Position numbers and translations under genes: made by a program
Origin: Gemmatales bacterium
GTDB taxonomy: Bacteria > Planctomycetota > Planctomycetia > Gemmatales > Gemmataceae
NCBI GenBank assembly: GCA_026004675.1
Contig: BPJP01000001.1
Location: 496,001-560,000, forward strand
Direction of reading: 5' to 3'
Length of the DNA: 64,000 nt
The notes under the pieces: model-generated
Seen by the model: only the letters and a program-made list of their open reading frames with translations
What the model was told of the DNA's origin: nothing
Databases searched by the model: none
Shown here: positions 50,815 through 60,788 of the stretch, one piece after another
How the letters are laid out: every line of letters starts with the position of its first letter
Numbering within the stretch: the first letter of the stretch is position 1

Positions 50815-52575
50815 ATGATCCGATTGGCGGCAAGCAAGGACTACGATTTCTCGGCATGGAAACGCGATCTTGCGGCTGGGTTGACGGTCGCGGCCGTGGC
50901 GGTTCCGCAAGGGATGGCTTACGCCCTTATCGCTGGCATCCCGCCAGAATACGGTCTGTATACGGCGATCGTCATGACAGCCCTTGGTTCGTTGTTTGGT
51001 TCTTCGTCTCATTTGATCAACGGTCCGACCAATGCCATCTCTCTGGTTGCTTTCAGCGCGGTAGCGCATTTATCGGGCCAGCCGAACGATGCCCAAAGAC
51101 TCGAGGCGATCTTTTTGCTCGCTGTTCTGGTCGGCGTCATTCAGATCGCCATTGCCCTGCTAAAACTTGGCGATCTGACGCGCTACATTTCGGAATCCGT
51201 CATCCTCGGGTTCATGGCTGGTGCTGGTATCCTGATCGCCCTTGGACAGGTGCACAATTTTCTGGGATTACAACAACAAGGGAGCGGCCATCAGCATTTT
51301 CTCTATCGCTTTTGGTTGACCGTAACGCAGGGAGGCGAGCCGAATTTCCATGCCGCCGCCATCGGTGCCGGTACGATTGTCCTGGTGCGCGTGCTACAGA
51401 TCGTCAACAAGCGGTGCGGCATGAATTTGCCAGCGATGTTATTGGCATTGTTGGCCAGTTCCTTCGTTGTCTGGTTGGTGTATGGCGAGCACCCCCCTTT
51501 CGCTGTCGTCGGCGCTGTTCCGAGCCGCCTGCCAGGCCTGCACGTTCCCGACATCGAAATGCACTGGGTCTGGGAGCTGTCGAGTAGCGCCCTGGCGATC
51601 GCCTTCCTCGGCTTGCTCGAAGCGCTGGCGGTGGCCAAGTCGATCAGCGCCCAGACGCGACAACCGCTCGATTACAACCGGCAATGTCTTGCCGAAGGTT
51701 TGGCCAACCTCGGGAGCGGCTTCTTCCAATGCATGCCCGGTTCTGGCTCGCTGACGCGTTCTTCCATCAATTATCAAGCCGGGGCAGTGACGCGCTTGTC
51801 CGGCATCATCTCCGCGGCGGGCGTGGCCTGCGTCCTCGTAGTGTTTGCACCGTTGGCTCGATTCGTACCGAACGCCTCTCTGGCGGCCATCCTCTTTGTC
51901 ACCGCCTGGCAGCTTATCGACTGGGAACGTTTGCGCTTTTGCCTGCAGGCAACCCGGTTCGACGCCGGCATCGCGTTGATCACTCTGGCTGCCACCATCG
52001 GCATCAGCGTCGAGTTTTCCATCCTGATCGGAACGTTCTTGTCTTTTCTGTTCTATGTGCCCCGTGCTGCACGCCTGCGCGCCACCGAACTTACTGTCAG
52101 CGCCGAACGCGTGGTGCGCGAGCGTCAGGAAAACGATCCGCGCTGCAACAAGATGGTGTTGATGAGCATCGAGGGGGAAATGTTCTTCGGTGCCTCGCCC
52201 GATTTGCAAGACCTGCTTGCCGACATCGAACGCCGAGTTAAGGAGGGAGCGCGCGTCGTCGTTTTGCGCATCAAGTACGTTCGCAATGTGGATATGGTCT
52301 GTTTGGAGATTTTACAGCGGTTCCTGCAGGACATGAAACGAGAAGGCGTGCCGGTCCTTTTATGCGGCGTGCGCGAGGACTTCGCCCGCGTCTTGCGCAA
52401 CGTTCGCTTTCACCGCTGGCTGCCCGCGGACCATCTCTTCCGCGAAGCCGCTGCTCCGTACTCGTCAACGCTTGAAGCGGTCCGCTTTGCCTACGAACTG
52501 CTCGGTGACGATCTTTGTTCGACGTGTCCAAAACGGGGCCAGGAACTCGATCCCAGCTGGTACTACATGATTTGA
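50815..52575 (+). CDS. SulP-family anion transporter with STAS domain
   Basis: A 586-residue protein. The N-terminal 430 residues have the SulP membrane fold, starting FSAWKRDLAAGLTVAAVAVPQGMAYALIAGIPPEYGLYTA, given here in parts, then FGSSSHLINGPTNAISL, AGAGILIALGQVHNF, LLEALAVAKSISA and CMPGSGSLTRSSINYQAGA, motifs known in sulfate permeases. A STAS domain follows from about 440 (VLMSIEGEMFFGASPDLQDLL, VVVLRIKYVRNVD). SulP proteins carry sulfate, bicarbonate or dicarboxylates; the substrate is not told. The start ATG 50815 places the first helix in normal position. It lies alone, between hemW and an oxidoreductase. Confidence 0.93.
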   Translation: MIRLAASKDYDFSAWKRDLAAGLTVAAVAVPQGMAYALIAGIPPEYGLYTAIVMTALGSLFGSSSHLINGPTNAISLVAFSAVAHLSGQPNDAQRLEAIFLLAVLVGVIQIAIALLKLGDLTRYISESVILGFMAGAGILIALGQVHNFLGLQQQGSGHQHFLYRFWLTVTQGGEPNFHAAAIGAGTIVLVRVLQIVNKRCGMNLPAMLLALLASSFVVWLVYGEHPPFAVVGAVPSRLPGLHVPDIEMHWVWELSSSALAIAFLGLLEALAVAKSISAQTRQPLDYNRQCLAEGLANLGSGFFQCMPGSGSLTRSSINYQAGAVTRLSGIISAAGVACVLVVFAPLARFVPNASLAAILFVTAWQLIDWERLRFCLQATRFDAGIALITLAATIGISVEFSILIGTFLSFLFYVPRAARLRATELTVSAERVVRERQENDPRCNKMVLMSIEGEMFFGASPDLQDLLADIERRVKEGARVVVLRIKYVRNVDMVCLEILQRFLQDMKREGVPVLLCGVREDFARVLRNVRFHRWLPADHLFREAAAPYSSTLEAVRFAYELLGDDLCSTCPKRGQELDPSWYYMI

Positions 52576-52712
52576 CGAACGAACCGCGGCTCTTTTTTCG
52601 GCATGCCGACTCTTTGCGCCAAATCGAGTTGGCGACTGCGACGGCTGGGCGTTTGCAGTTGTGGCCGGATCGGCTAAGATGATAGCCATCGGGTCTCGTT
52701 TCGGAGTCGTTC

Positions 52713-53891
52713 ATGTCTCAAACCTGCGACATCCTTATTATCGGTGGCGGGGTGATCGGCACGAGTATCGCCTTTCACTTGGCGCAACGCCGAGCCGGGA
52801 GTGTGCTGCTCCTGGAAAAATCGTACTTGGGGGCGGGTGCCAGCGGCAAATCGGGAGCCATCATTCGCCAGCATTATTCGAATCGATTGACAGCGCAAAT
52901 GGCACAAATGAGCCTGCGCGTGTTCGAAAAATTCGACGAGATCATCGGCGGTCCACCCGTGTTTACGCACGCCGGCATGGTTCTGGTCGTCAAGGAAAAA
53001 GACCGCGCTGCCTTGGATGCCAACATTGCCATGCAACGGGAACTGAACATCGATGTTCGTCTCGTCAGTGCCGAAGAATTGGCTGAGATCGATCCCAACG
53101 TGCGCTTGGCGGAAGATGAGATCGCTGCCTATGAAAGCGAAGCCGGTTACGTCGAATCGGTTCAGGCGGTCGCCTCGCTGGCGGATGCTGCCCGGCAAGC
53201 TGGAGCGGATATCCGCGAAGGGGTGGCCGTGCAATCGTTGAAGGTCGGCGGCAACAGGATTCGCGGCGTCGAAACGAATGAAGGAGTCTACCAGTGCCAC
53301 GCTGCCATTCTTGCCACCGGGCCTTGGGCGAGCCAGTTAGCCAAAACGGTGAACCTGGCATTGCCGGTCCAGGCATCGCGAACCAGGGTGGCCCTTTATC
53401 GCAAGCCTGTCGATTTTGGCCGTCGTGGTCCGGTATATGGCGATTTCGTGCACGGCATCTATTTCAAACCCACTCACGGCGAAATGCTGCATGCCGGCAG
53501 TCTGGTCGGCGAAGAAATCAACAATCCTGTCGATCCCGATGATTACAACGAAGCCGCCGACGGCGACTGGCTGCCGGGTATCCGGCACAACTTGACCATC
53601 CGCTATCCGGCCATGCATCGTTGCTATGGTCGAGGGGGCTATGCAGCGCTTTATGGCATTACGCCCGACTGGCATCCTATTCTCGATCGCTGGCCTGGCA
53701 TCGAGGGGCTGTATATGGCCGTCGGCTTCAGTGGACATGGCTTCAAAATGGCGCCTATCGTCGGCCAGCTGATGGCGGAGCTTGTCGTCGACGGTCAATG
53801 TAAGACACTGGACATCACCCCCTTGCGTTTTTCCCGTTACGCAGAGAACGACCCCGTGAAGACTCCCTACGCCTATGGCGTCATGGGGTAA
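52713..53891 (+). CDS. FAD-dependent oxidoreductase (D-amino-acid/sarcosine oxidase type)
   Basis: A 392-residue DAO-fold flavoprotein. The dinucleotide motif GGGVIGTSIA is at residues 10-19, with E34 of LLLEKS at the ribose end and GASGKSGAIIRQHYSN after, the usual substrate/FAD loop. Further parts: CHAAILATGPWASQLAKTV near 205, HGIYFKPTHGEMLHAGS and GLYMAVGFSGHGFKMAPIVG near 343, with the second glycine-rich flavin contact. Sarcosine/dimethylglycine-type oxidases and dehydrogenases are near relatives. It precedes a short-chain dehydrogenase by 71 bp; the two could belong to one pathway of amine or sugar-acid degradation, but that is conjecture. Confidence 0.88.
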   Translation: MSQTCDILIIGGGVIGTSIAFHLAQRRAGSVLLLEKSYLGAGASGKSGAIIRQHYSNRLTAQMAQMSLRVFEKFDEIIGGPPVFTHAGMVLVVKEKDRAALDANIAMQRELNIDVRLVSAEELAEIDPNVRLAEDEIAAYESEAGYVESVQAVASLADAARQAGADIREGVAVQSLKVGGNRIRGVETNEGVYQCHAAILATGPWASQLAKTVNLALPVQASRTRVALYRKPVDFGRRGPVYGDFVHGIYFKPTHGEMLHAGSLVGEEINNPVDPDDYNEAADGDWLPGIRHNLTIRYPAMHRCYGRGGYAALYGITPDWHPILDRWPGIEGLYMAVGFSGHGFKMAPIVGQLMAELVVDGQCKTLDITPLRFSRYAENDPVKTPYAYGVMG

Positions 53892-53962
53892 CCTGTCTTC
53901 CTTCGACAATTTTTTCGACGAATCCGTAACCTAATGGAAAACCGGAGGCTTTCGGAACGCAC

Positions 53963-54727
53963 ATGACTTATTTTTCGGATCATGTGGCATTGATCACAGG
54001 AGCCGCCAGCGGCTTGGGACGGGCTTTGCTGTTGGCGTTGGCCGATGAGGGGGCGTCGGTCGCCGCTCTGGATCAGGACGCTTTCGGCCTCGAAAAACTG
54101 GCGAGGGAGGTGCCCGCGAGATTCGCCTCGGCGGTTGCCGACGTTACCGATCGCCAAGCGGTCGGGCAAGCTGTCGCGGAACTGCAAAGCCGACTGGGAC
54201 CGATCGACTTCTTGTTCGCCAACGCCGGGATCGGCGTAGAAACGTCGGCCTACCATTTTCGGGCGGACGATTTCGCTCGGATCGCTGAAGTCAATCTCAT
54301 TGGGTCGGCGAACTGCGTGGAAGCGGTTTTGCCCGGCATGATCAAACGTCGCCGAGGCCATATCATCGCCATTTCCAGCCTGGCGTCCTATCGCGGTTTG
54401 CCGCGCATGGCCGGTTATTGCGCCAGCAAATCCGGTTTGAATGCCTTCATGGACGCTCTGCGCGTGGAACTGGCGCCGGTCGGCGTGCACGTTTCCACCA
54501 TTTGTCCCGGCTGGATCCGGACGCCGTTGACGGAATCGCTGACCGTGCCCCAGCCGCATCGCCTCGAAGCGGATGAAGCAGCCCGGCGCATTCTCCATGC
54601 TGTCCGGCGGCGCAAACGCCTTTATGCTTTCCCCTGGCAGTCGGTGTGGCGGCTGCGATTGCTTTCGTGGCTGCCCCCCGGCCTCAGCGACCGCCTGCTT
54701 TATTATTTGCTGCAATCACTCAAGTGA
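53963..54727 (+). CDS. SDR-family NAD(P)-dependent oxidoreductase
   Basis: A 254-residue classical short-chain dehydrogenase. The coenzyme motif T12-G-x3-G-x-G (to residue 19) is in LITGAASGLGRAL, N87-A-G the family's structural motif, catalytic S138 or S139 and Y152-x3-K156 in GYCASKSGLNAF. The rest (CPGWIRTPLT near 173) also fits. Asp38 region (ALDQDAF) favours NAD over NADP. It can reduce or oxidise a hydroxyl group; the substrate is unknown. It lies 71 bp after the DAO-type gene on the same strand and before a secreted protein gene. Confidence 0.9.
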   Translation: MTYFSDHVALITGAASGLGRALLLALADEGASVAALDQDAFGLEKLAREVPARFASAVADVTDRQAVGQAVAELQSRLGPIDFLFANAGIGVETSAYHFRADDFARIAEVNLIGSANCVEAVLPGMIKRRRGHIIAISSLASYRGLPRMAGYCASKSGLNAFMDALRVELAPVGVHVSTICPGWIRTPLTESLTVPQPHRLEADEAARRILHAVRRRKRLYAFPWQSVWRLRLLSWLPPGLSDRLLYYLLQSLK

Positions 54728-54852
54728 CGGCTTTTCTCTGCCTTGCGACAGGGTATGATGACAATCACGCCCTCGATGCCAACGGGCCAGACTCGCGGTC
54801 CTTGCCATTTGACCTGGCAACCAAGACGACACCGGACAGGAGAGCACCACAT

Positions 54853-55785
54853 ATGACCCGCTCCATCTTGGCCATTCCGCTCGGGATGGTCTTTTTTTCC
54901 GTTGTGCCGCCAGCGCTCGCCCAGGATCAGAGCGCACGCCTGCCGCTAAAACTCGAAGACATCTCACTGACTTGCTTCGACGAATTGTACTTGAATCGAT
55001 CCGAGAGCGGCCAGCGAGGCTTCGTTGAACGGTTGCAACCCAAAGACCGGCGGTTCCTCAGTCTCCGTGCCGTCATTGTGCCTTCATGGAATGAAAAGAT
55101 TGCCCAAGTCACCGTGCCTGCGGAGAAGATCGTTTTGGTGCACGGCAAGGAGGAGTTCAAGCACGTCGGTCGATTGGTCAACGGAGGCGATTTCGTCCTT
55201 GGGATGGAGAACCTCGCCATGATCCGCCCGGCTGACTGGAAAAATACCCCTCACCGCGTCGTCTATTCCTGCGTCTACCTGGTCCCCCGAAACATCGACT
55301 CCGTCGAGTTCCGCCTGGCGGATGCAGTCGTCAAGCTCGACGTTCCCAAGCAGGCCAGCCCCGCTCCTATTCCAGCACATTTCGTCGATATCAAAGTGTT
55401 GGACAGCCAACTCGTCGAAGAAGCGGCGATCGACATGCGCGTCGGTGGTATTCCTGTGAAGACGATCATCAATAATCCGAATGGCATGCTGCTTAAGGTG
55501 CGCTTCCGTTTGGCTCCCAAACGCACGAATCAAAACAACGGCAACTTTCTCTGGCATACGTCGTGGATCGGCGTCGTCCTGGACAACGGCGCCTACGTGC
55601 CGGCCGCTGCCGAAGGCGCCGGCGAAACGATCACCAAAGGTGTGGGACACCAGATCGACAAACCCAAGAGCGGTTCTCCCTGGCCAGCATACGAACAGAC
55701 GTTCTATTTTGCCGTGCCAAAAAGCACCACCACTTTCAAACTCGCCTACTTGATGACACCCGTGGCAGACGGAAAGGTTCGTTGA
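54853..55785 (+). CDS. Secreted protein of unknown function
   Basis: About 310 residues from ATG 54853; an AGGAGAG ribosome binding site lies before it and a signal peptide (MTRSILAIPLGMVFFSVVPPA) follows at once, ending ALAQ. The body is largely beta: LPLKLEDISLTCFDELYL, FLSLRAVIVPSWNEKI, VYSCVYLVPRNIDSVEFRL, and SPWPAYEQTFYFAVPKSTTT, with a soluble fold of alternating strands. I do not recognise a family, nor any catalytic motif. The stop is 58 bp before the next gene, an SRPBCC-type gene, so an operon is possible. Confidence 0.75.
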   Translation: MTRSILAIPLGMVFFSVVPPALAQDQSARLPLKLEDISLTCFDELYLNRSESGQRGFVERLQPKDRRFLSLRAVIVPSWNEKIAQVTVPAEKIVLVHGKEEFKHVGRLVNGGDFVLGMENLAMIRPADWKNTPHRVVYSCVYLVPRNIDSVEFRLADAVVKLDVPKQASPAPIPAHFVDIKVLDSQLVEEAAIDMRVGGIPVKTIINNPNGMLLKVRFRLAPKRTNQNNGNFLWHTSWIGVVLDNGAYVPAAAEGAGETITKGVGHQIDKPKSGSPWPAYEQTFYFAVPKSTTTFKLAYLMTPVADGKVR

Positions 55786-55843
55786 CCGCTCTGAAACTCG
55801 GGAACATCGCTGTTTGGAATCGCCTTTGTGGAGGTACTTCGCC

Positions 55844-56302
55844 ATGCCGGTTTTGACAGTCAGCAAACGGATCGAAGCTCCGGTGCAACAGGTCTTCGAC
55901 GCCTTCACCGACTTGCATACGATTGCCCGCCACATCAGCGCCATCGAAAAGCTTGAAATCTTGACGGATGGCCCGGTCGGCGTCGGGACGCGCTTTCGCG
56001 AAACCCGAATCATGTTCGGCAAAGAAGCCAGCGAAGAGATGGAGTTCATCGCGTTCGAACAGGGGAAGTCGTATACGTTGCAATGCGATTCGTGCGGCTG
56101 TCGGATCACCACCCAACATGATTTCACTCCTCTTGACGGTGGAACGTTGGTGACGTTGAAAGTGCGGGTGCAGGCCCTTACTTTGCTTGCCAAACTGTCG
56201 ATGCCATTGACCTGGCTGATGCTAGGCTCGATGCGCCGCTGCATTGAAAAAGATCTCGACGAGATGGCCAGCGTGGTCGAACGTCTGTCGAAAACGCTCT
56301 GA
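55844..56302 (+). CDS. SRPBCC-fold (START-like) protein
   Basis: A 152-residue protein starting at ATG 55844, with GGAGG 7-12 bp upstream. It has the pattern of polyketide-cyclase/dehydrase and lipid-transport proteins (SRPBCC): VSKRIEAPVQQVFDAFTDL, ARHISAIEKLEIL, VGTRFRETRIMFGKEASEEMEF, CRITTQHDFTPLDGGTLVTLKV and a C-terminal helix (MRRCIEKDLDEMASVVERL). The internal hydrophobic cavity of this fold commonly binds lipids or polyketides. A specific ligand cannot be named. Its Cys pair (C94, C96 approximately, in CDSCGC) is unusual for the fold and may bind metal. Confidence 0.82.
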   Translation: MPVLTVSKRIEAPVQQVFDAFTDLHTIARHISAIEKLEILTDGPVGVGTRFRETRIMFGKEASEEMEFIAFEQGKSYTLQCDSCGCRITTQHDFTPLDGGTLVTLKVRVQALTLLAKLSMPLTWLMLGSMRRCIEKDLDEMASVVERLSKTL

Positions 56303-56440
56303 CCGGACGTTGGCTGTCTCGCATCGGCTGGCCATTTGTTTCAGAAAAAGCGAGAGCGGAATATATTTTACAAAGTCAACTCGATTTACGATAATAAGCG
56401 ACACGGCAACCAGGCCTTCAGTGCTCCGGCGGATCTCACC

Positions 56441-56926
56441 ATGAACAATCGCGACATCGATCGGTTCTTCGAAGAGCAAGGGCTACAGGGGACGATCGAG
56501 AAGATCGTACGGCCGCCGAACGAAATGTGGCATTTTCGAGCGGCCGGCCTTCCCATCCTCATCCAAACGCAGGAAAACGCCAACCGCATGCGGATCGTCG
56601 CCTTCATTGCCGAAGCGGCGGAATTGCAGGGAGGCGAATTGCTGCAAATGTTACAGGCCAATTACCACACCACTCTCGATGCCCGTTACGCCGTCACCGA
56701 TGATGGCCACATTGTCGCTGCTTTTTTGCATCCCCTGGCTGAACTCAGCGCCGACCAATTTGCGGATGGACTGATCCAGGTCTTCAACTGTGCCGTCTCT
56801 TTCGGGACTGACTATACCGCCGGATCGCTAATCTTCGGCGAGCGGCACAGCCAGGTCACCAATGGCTCGACTGGTCGGCGGCTAGTCCGCTCCATTGCCG
56901 ACCTGGCAAAGTGCATTCAGCGCTGA
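56441..56926 (+). CDS. Small protein resembling YbjN/type III chaperone-like fold
   Basis: A protein of about 161 residues from ATG 56441 (MNNRDIDRFFEEQGLQG); longer readings begin in a poor upstream region. It has alternating beta strands and helices, EKIVRPPNEMWHFRAAGLPILIQTQ, RIVAFIAEAAELQGGELLQML, LDARYAVTDDGHIVAAFLHP and ELSADQFADGLIQVFNCAVSF. This order of strands with long helices at both ends is like the YbjN or type III secretion chaperone superfamily, which bind other proteins. Its role is not known; the gene is in the plus-strand run before cobL, with 120 bp between. Confidence 0.6.
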   Translation: MNNRDIDRFFEEQGLQGTIEKIVRPPNEMWHFRAAGLPILIQTQENANRMRIVAFIAEAAELQGGELLQMLQANYHTTLDARYAVTDDGHIVAAFLHPLAELSADQFADGLIQVFNCAVSFGTDYTAGSLIFGERHSQVTNGSTGRRLVRSIADLAKCIQR

Positions 56927-57046
56927 ATCGAGAACGGCGACAAAACCCGCTTCACCCTTTTTTCTGCACTCCCCCGACGTTCGTCCAATAAGATTCGAAT
57001 TAGTCCTCACTCGACCTGGTTATTCTCGAGCTGGAAACGTACGACT

Positions 57047-58310
57047 GTGAAACCGTCAACAGACAGCGATTCGAAGGTTTTCATCATCGGCATGGGCAGC
57101 GATGGCCTGAGCGGACTGACGGCCCCGAGCACGGGATATCTTATCGACCGCTGATGTCGTTATCGGCACGGCGGAGCTTCTGGAATCGATCAAAGAGCTT
57201 TCCTGCGTCAAGCTGTGCGTCGGCAACGACGTTCAGGAAACTGTTCGTGCTGTCGAAGCGCAAGGGCCGGAGAAACGCATCGCCGTGCTGGCCAGTGGCG
57301 ACCCGCTCTTTTACGGTGTGGCCCGCTATTTATGTGATCGCTTGGGCGAGGAGCGTTTCGAGGTCTTGCCGCATGTCAGCAGCATGCAATTGGCGTTTGC
57401 CCGCGTCAAGGAGAGTTGGGAAGAAGCTTTCCTGACCAACCTGGCGTCGCATCCGCTGGAGACGGTACTCGATCGCATCCGTGTGGCCGAAACGGTCGGT
57501 CTTTTTACCAGCGACCGAGACGATCCACGCAAAGTGGCGCGCGAATTACTGGCCCGAGGCCTTGATTATTTTCATGCCTACGTCTGCGAGAACCTCGGTA
57601 CGCCAAACGAACGCGTGACGCAAGGAGAACTGACCGACATCGTGGAGATGGAGTTCTCCCCGTTGAACGTCATGATCCTGAAACGCAAACCGGGTCATCC
57701 CGGACGGCGCGCCGGCACGGTTGGCTATCGCCTGTTCGGCAATCCCGACGACGTTTTCGCCCAAAGCCGGCCCAAGAGCGGCTTGATCACCCAAGAAGAA
57801 GTGCGCGCCATTGCTCTGGCCCGGCTCAACATCCAACCCGGCTCCGTCGTCTGGGACATCGGTGCCGGCAGTGGCGCGGTTGCCATCGAGGCGGCGCAAC
57901 TGGCTAACCCCGGTATCGTTTATGCTATCGAACAGGACGTCGCCGACTACCATTTGATCGAAGCCAACGCCGAGACGTTCCATGTGAAGAACGTGCGCGC
58001 CATCCTTGGTCGGGCCCCCGCCGTTTTTCAAGGGTTGCCTGCTCCCGATGCTATTTTCATCGGCGGCACCGGAAAAGACACCGCTGGTCTTCTCTCTGCC
58101 GCCTTTGCGGCACTGTTGCCCGGCGGTCGACTCGTCGCCAATGTCGCTACCCTCGAATCGCTCAATGCCACCTACGCCACGCTCAAGTCGCTTGCTCCCC
58201 CTGTCCAGGTTTTGTTGGTGAATGTCGCACGAGGCACCGAACAACTCGAGACGTTGCGTTTCGAGGCCAACAACCCGACGTTCCTTCTGAATGTCACCAA
58301 ACCTGGCTGA
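57047..58310 (+). CDS. cobL: Precorrin-6Y C5,15-methyltransferase, decarboxylating (CobL: CbiE-CbiT fusion), frame broken at 57123-57126
   Basis: Both halves needed for one step of cobalamin synthesis are present: CbiE-like methylation of C5 and C15 and CbiT-like decarboxylation of the C12 acetate. From GTG 57047 it opens VKPSTDSDSKVFIIGMG; then the frame hits a stop. In the next frame the family sequence goes on: ARDILSTADVVIGTAELLES, ASGDPLFYGVARYLCDRLG, PHVSSMQLAFARVKESW, then the CbiT part (PGSVVWDIGAGSGAVAIEAAQ, AIFIGGTGKDTAGLLSAAFA) to the stop at 58310. One C fewer in CCCC at 57123-57126 unites the two. It is alone; other B12 genes must lie elsewhere, so it is part of a dispersed pathway. 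Confidence 0.9.
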
Positions 58311-58337
58311 TGACCTCGCCAAAAAACCGAGTCATTT

Positions 58338-59111
58338 CTAATCCAATGCCAATCCGGCCAGAATGTCGTAAAAGGCGTGCGTGCCGACGGCGATCCCGAA
58401 GCCGCGAAACAGCATCAAAACAGTAAAATAAAGGCCGGCGAGCATGCGAAATAAAAACGCGGGAACACGGAACGGTTCGCCGTGGGCGCCTAGATGGTGA
58501 ACGCCGGCGAAGGCTGCAGACGACGCTAATGCCGCCACCAGCAGACCGGCTGGCCGAGGCAAACCGGACAGAGACCACAGAGCGAAAAGTCCCCAAAACA
58601 GCACGATTCGAAAAAGCCATTCTTCGTAAATTCCGGCGCCGATGTAGGTAATCAGCTGTGCCAGCGCGTCGGTTTGTCCAGCCCGGCTATCCATCTGGAG
58701 CATGACGCCTAGTTGGCTCAAATAGGGACCGACAGCGCGCCCAAAACTCCACAAGGCCAAAGCGCATAGTATGCTTTCGAGTGCCATGCCGGTGCAGAGA
58801 TCGACCAGACCGTTTGGGCGGTCGTGACGCCGAAACCAACTCCAGACTGCCAGCGTGAGCAGGACGAGTAGCGGAACCCAATAGAGTTGGCGGAAACCCA
58901 GGCTGATAAGGCAAAACCGCAACCAACAATCCGCCCCGTTGCGCAGCCACTCGGCATCGACCCCGCCAAAGGCGAGGATGCCAGCTTCATAAACGGCCAA
59001 TAACGGCAAGAGAAACCAAAGGCACGGCCACGGGTGACGACAAGCCTGGAAATAGTTCTGTTTGATCGGCCTGGCTGCTTTCGTCAGATAAGGATCGGCG
59101 ACTGCGGGCAT
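58338..59111 (-). CDS. CPBP-family intramembrane metalloprotease
   Basis: A 257-residue membrane protein with about seven hydrophobic segments. The CPBP/Abi motifs are present: E163-E164-x3-R168 in GIYEEWLFR, the F-x-x-x-H motif at 201-206 (FAGVHH), and H245 in THAFYDIL, forming the metal site. Family members cleave prenylated or other membrane proteins, and some protect against self-produced bacteriocins. Start ATG 59111 is supported by GGGGAAG at proper distance. It converges with cobL. Confidence 0.9.
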   Translation of the reverse strand: MPAVADPYLTKAARPIKQNYFQACRHPWPCLWFLLPLLAVYEAGILAFGGVDAEWLRNGADCWLRFCLISLGFRQLYWVPLLVLLTLAVWSWFRRHDRPNGLVDLCTGMALESILCALALWSFGRAVGPYLSQLGVMLQMDSRAGQTDALAQLITYIGAGIYEEWLFRIVLFWGLFALWSLSGLPRPAGLLVAALASSAAFAGVHHLGAHGEPFRVPAFLFRMLAGLYFTVLMLFRGFGIAVGTHAFYDILAGLALD

Positions 59112-59381
59112 CTTCTTCCCCAGCGTTTCGTCCCGCTTTTTGAAAACTGCACAAGCTACTGTTCGTCATGCCTGGCCGATGACAGTCGTGTCGAATCGGT
59201 ATGGCGGAGTGACGGCGAGCATCCTTGCTCGTTTTCTGCGAACGCGGTGACGGTCCGAAGCAGGTTCGATGCGGCATCAGCCCCCGGCGCCCCTCGTTGG
59301 CTGCGAGTGGCGATAGGAAACTTTCTCTCGACCGTTGTCACTTCCTGGCGCCCGTCACCCCCGCCGTACGATTCGAGGCGA

Positions 59382-60788
59382 TCAACGCAAAGCGTCGGAA
59401 AAACACCGGCTTAGTCTGGATATTTCGTCCTCGTCCAGAGCGCGAACAATGCTACGGCCATCGCACTCATTCAAGTCCACATGACGAATGAGTGGTTCGG
59501 CGTGGTGGCTGGAGTCGGCGAAAAGGGCTACCACCGGCGCGGTCGGCGTATTCAAATCACGCCGACCCATGTGATTGCCGACAACCAGTCCGATGGAACC
59601 ATCATCCAGTTCCACCACGGTGCCTGTCGGATAAAAGGCAAGCTGCAAAAGTTTTTCCGCGCAGCCCTGATCGAGCTTGCCTTCTTCGGCTTGCAACAAA
59701 GTTTCCGTTAAAGCAGCGCGTGGATTCAAAGGGGGGCGGTACGCCCGTTTGGAACAATAAGCCGAATACACATCGCAGACCGCTACTAGCCGAACCAACG
59801 GCGGTATCTGCAATTCCCGCAAACCGCCTGGATAGCCGGTGCCGTCCAGATCCTCGTGATGGCTCAGTGCTGTTTCCGCCAGCCAGTCGGCGCGATCGAA
59901 TTGTTTTCGCAACCATTCAGCCCCTACTTGGGGATGGCTTTCCAGCGCCCGACGGGAATCATCGCTCAGTTTCTCCGACTGCAACACGACTTCTGGCGGC
60001 ACCGCCATCATGCCCACGTCGTGCAGCAGAGCGGCCAGAATGGGATCGAGAATCCGGTCCTGCCATTCGGGATCGCAGCGAACCAACCTGGCCATCACCC
60101 GAGCGCAGTTGAGGCTGTGGACGACGATCTGTTCGACCGCCGACTCGCAAGTCGGCTGCAGCAGTCGCAGCGGTTCTCCCTGCTGGGCTTCATTGAGTAA
60201 ATGCTCGGCCAACGTGATCCATTTTTGCGTATCGACTTCCCCCTCTTCAGCCAAAGCGGTGAACGTTTCTGTCAGCACACACAAGGCGCGGTGGTCGTGA
60301 AGGCGGTTTTGCACCGCTTTTTGCAAGCGGGCGCAGTGGCTTTGGGCGGCGAACTGGAACCGTTCCAGACCCCGGCACAATTTCAGCTGCTCAGCCAGGT
60401 TGTCGGGAAAGGCCTGAACCACACGCAAAATCACTTCGGTCATAGCGACGGCATCGTGATACGATTCCTGCAATGGGTCGGTGGCCTCCAACGACAATTC
60501 TCCCAAGTGGTCAGCCAGGCGACGAAGGTCGGCTAACAGCTGTCGTGTGGATTCGAGCAGCCGACGGGCCCGCGCCGTCAGACGCGAAGGGGATTGGATT
60601 TCCCCGTTCGGTTCGCTGAATTGTCGCAATGATCGTTCCAACAACATATGGTGCTGCATTCCCATGCTGACATGTTTCTCCAGCTGACGATAGCGGGCGT
60701 CCCGGTTGTCGGGCAGTTCACCACCCGGATCGCGCGGATTACGCAGCGCAGCGACCTTTTCTACTAGGGCTTGCGTTTGGCTCATCAT
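59382..60788 (-). CDS. HD-GYP domain protein
   Basis: About 468 residues; ATG at 60788 or 60785 is chosen over a TTG at 60812, since GGAG precedes it. The N-terminal part (about 1-210) is helical without a known domain. From about 220 comes the HD-GYP module: AALLHDVGMMAVPP (HD metal site), ESHPQVGAEWLRKQF, SHHEDLDGTGYPGGLRE (the G-Y-P variant of GYP), VAVCDVYSAYCSKRAYRPPLNP. HD-GYP enzymes hydrolyse cyclic di-GMP. A C-terminal beta part (VVELDDGSIGLVVGNHM) may bind ligands. It lies divergently from the sigma-54 regulator and may signal with it. Confidence 0.9.
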   Translation of the reverse strand: MMSQTQALVEKVAALRNPRDPGGELPDNRDARYRQLEKHVSMGMQHHMLLERSLRQFSEPNGEIQSPSRLTARARRLLESTRQLLADLRRLADHLGELSLEATDPLQESYHDAVAMTEVILRVVQAFPDNLAEQLKLCRGLERFQFAAQSHCARLQKAVQNRLHDHRALCVLTETFTALAEEGEVDTQKWITLAEHLLNEAQQGEPLRLLQPTCESAVEQIVVHSLNCARVMARLVRCDPEWQDRILDPILAALLHDVGMMAVPPEVVLQSEKLSDDSRRALESHPQVGAEWLRKQFDRADWLAETALSHHEDLDGTGYPGGLRELQIPPLVRLVAVCDVYSAYCSKRAYRPPLNPRAALTETLLQAEEGKLDQGCAEKLLQLAFYPTGTVVELDDGSIGLVVGNHMGRRDLNTPTAPVVALFADSSHHAEPLIRHVDLNECDGRSIVRALDEDEISRLSRCFSDALR

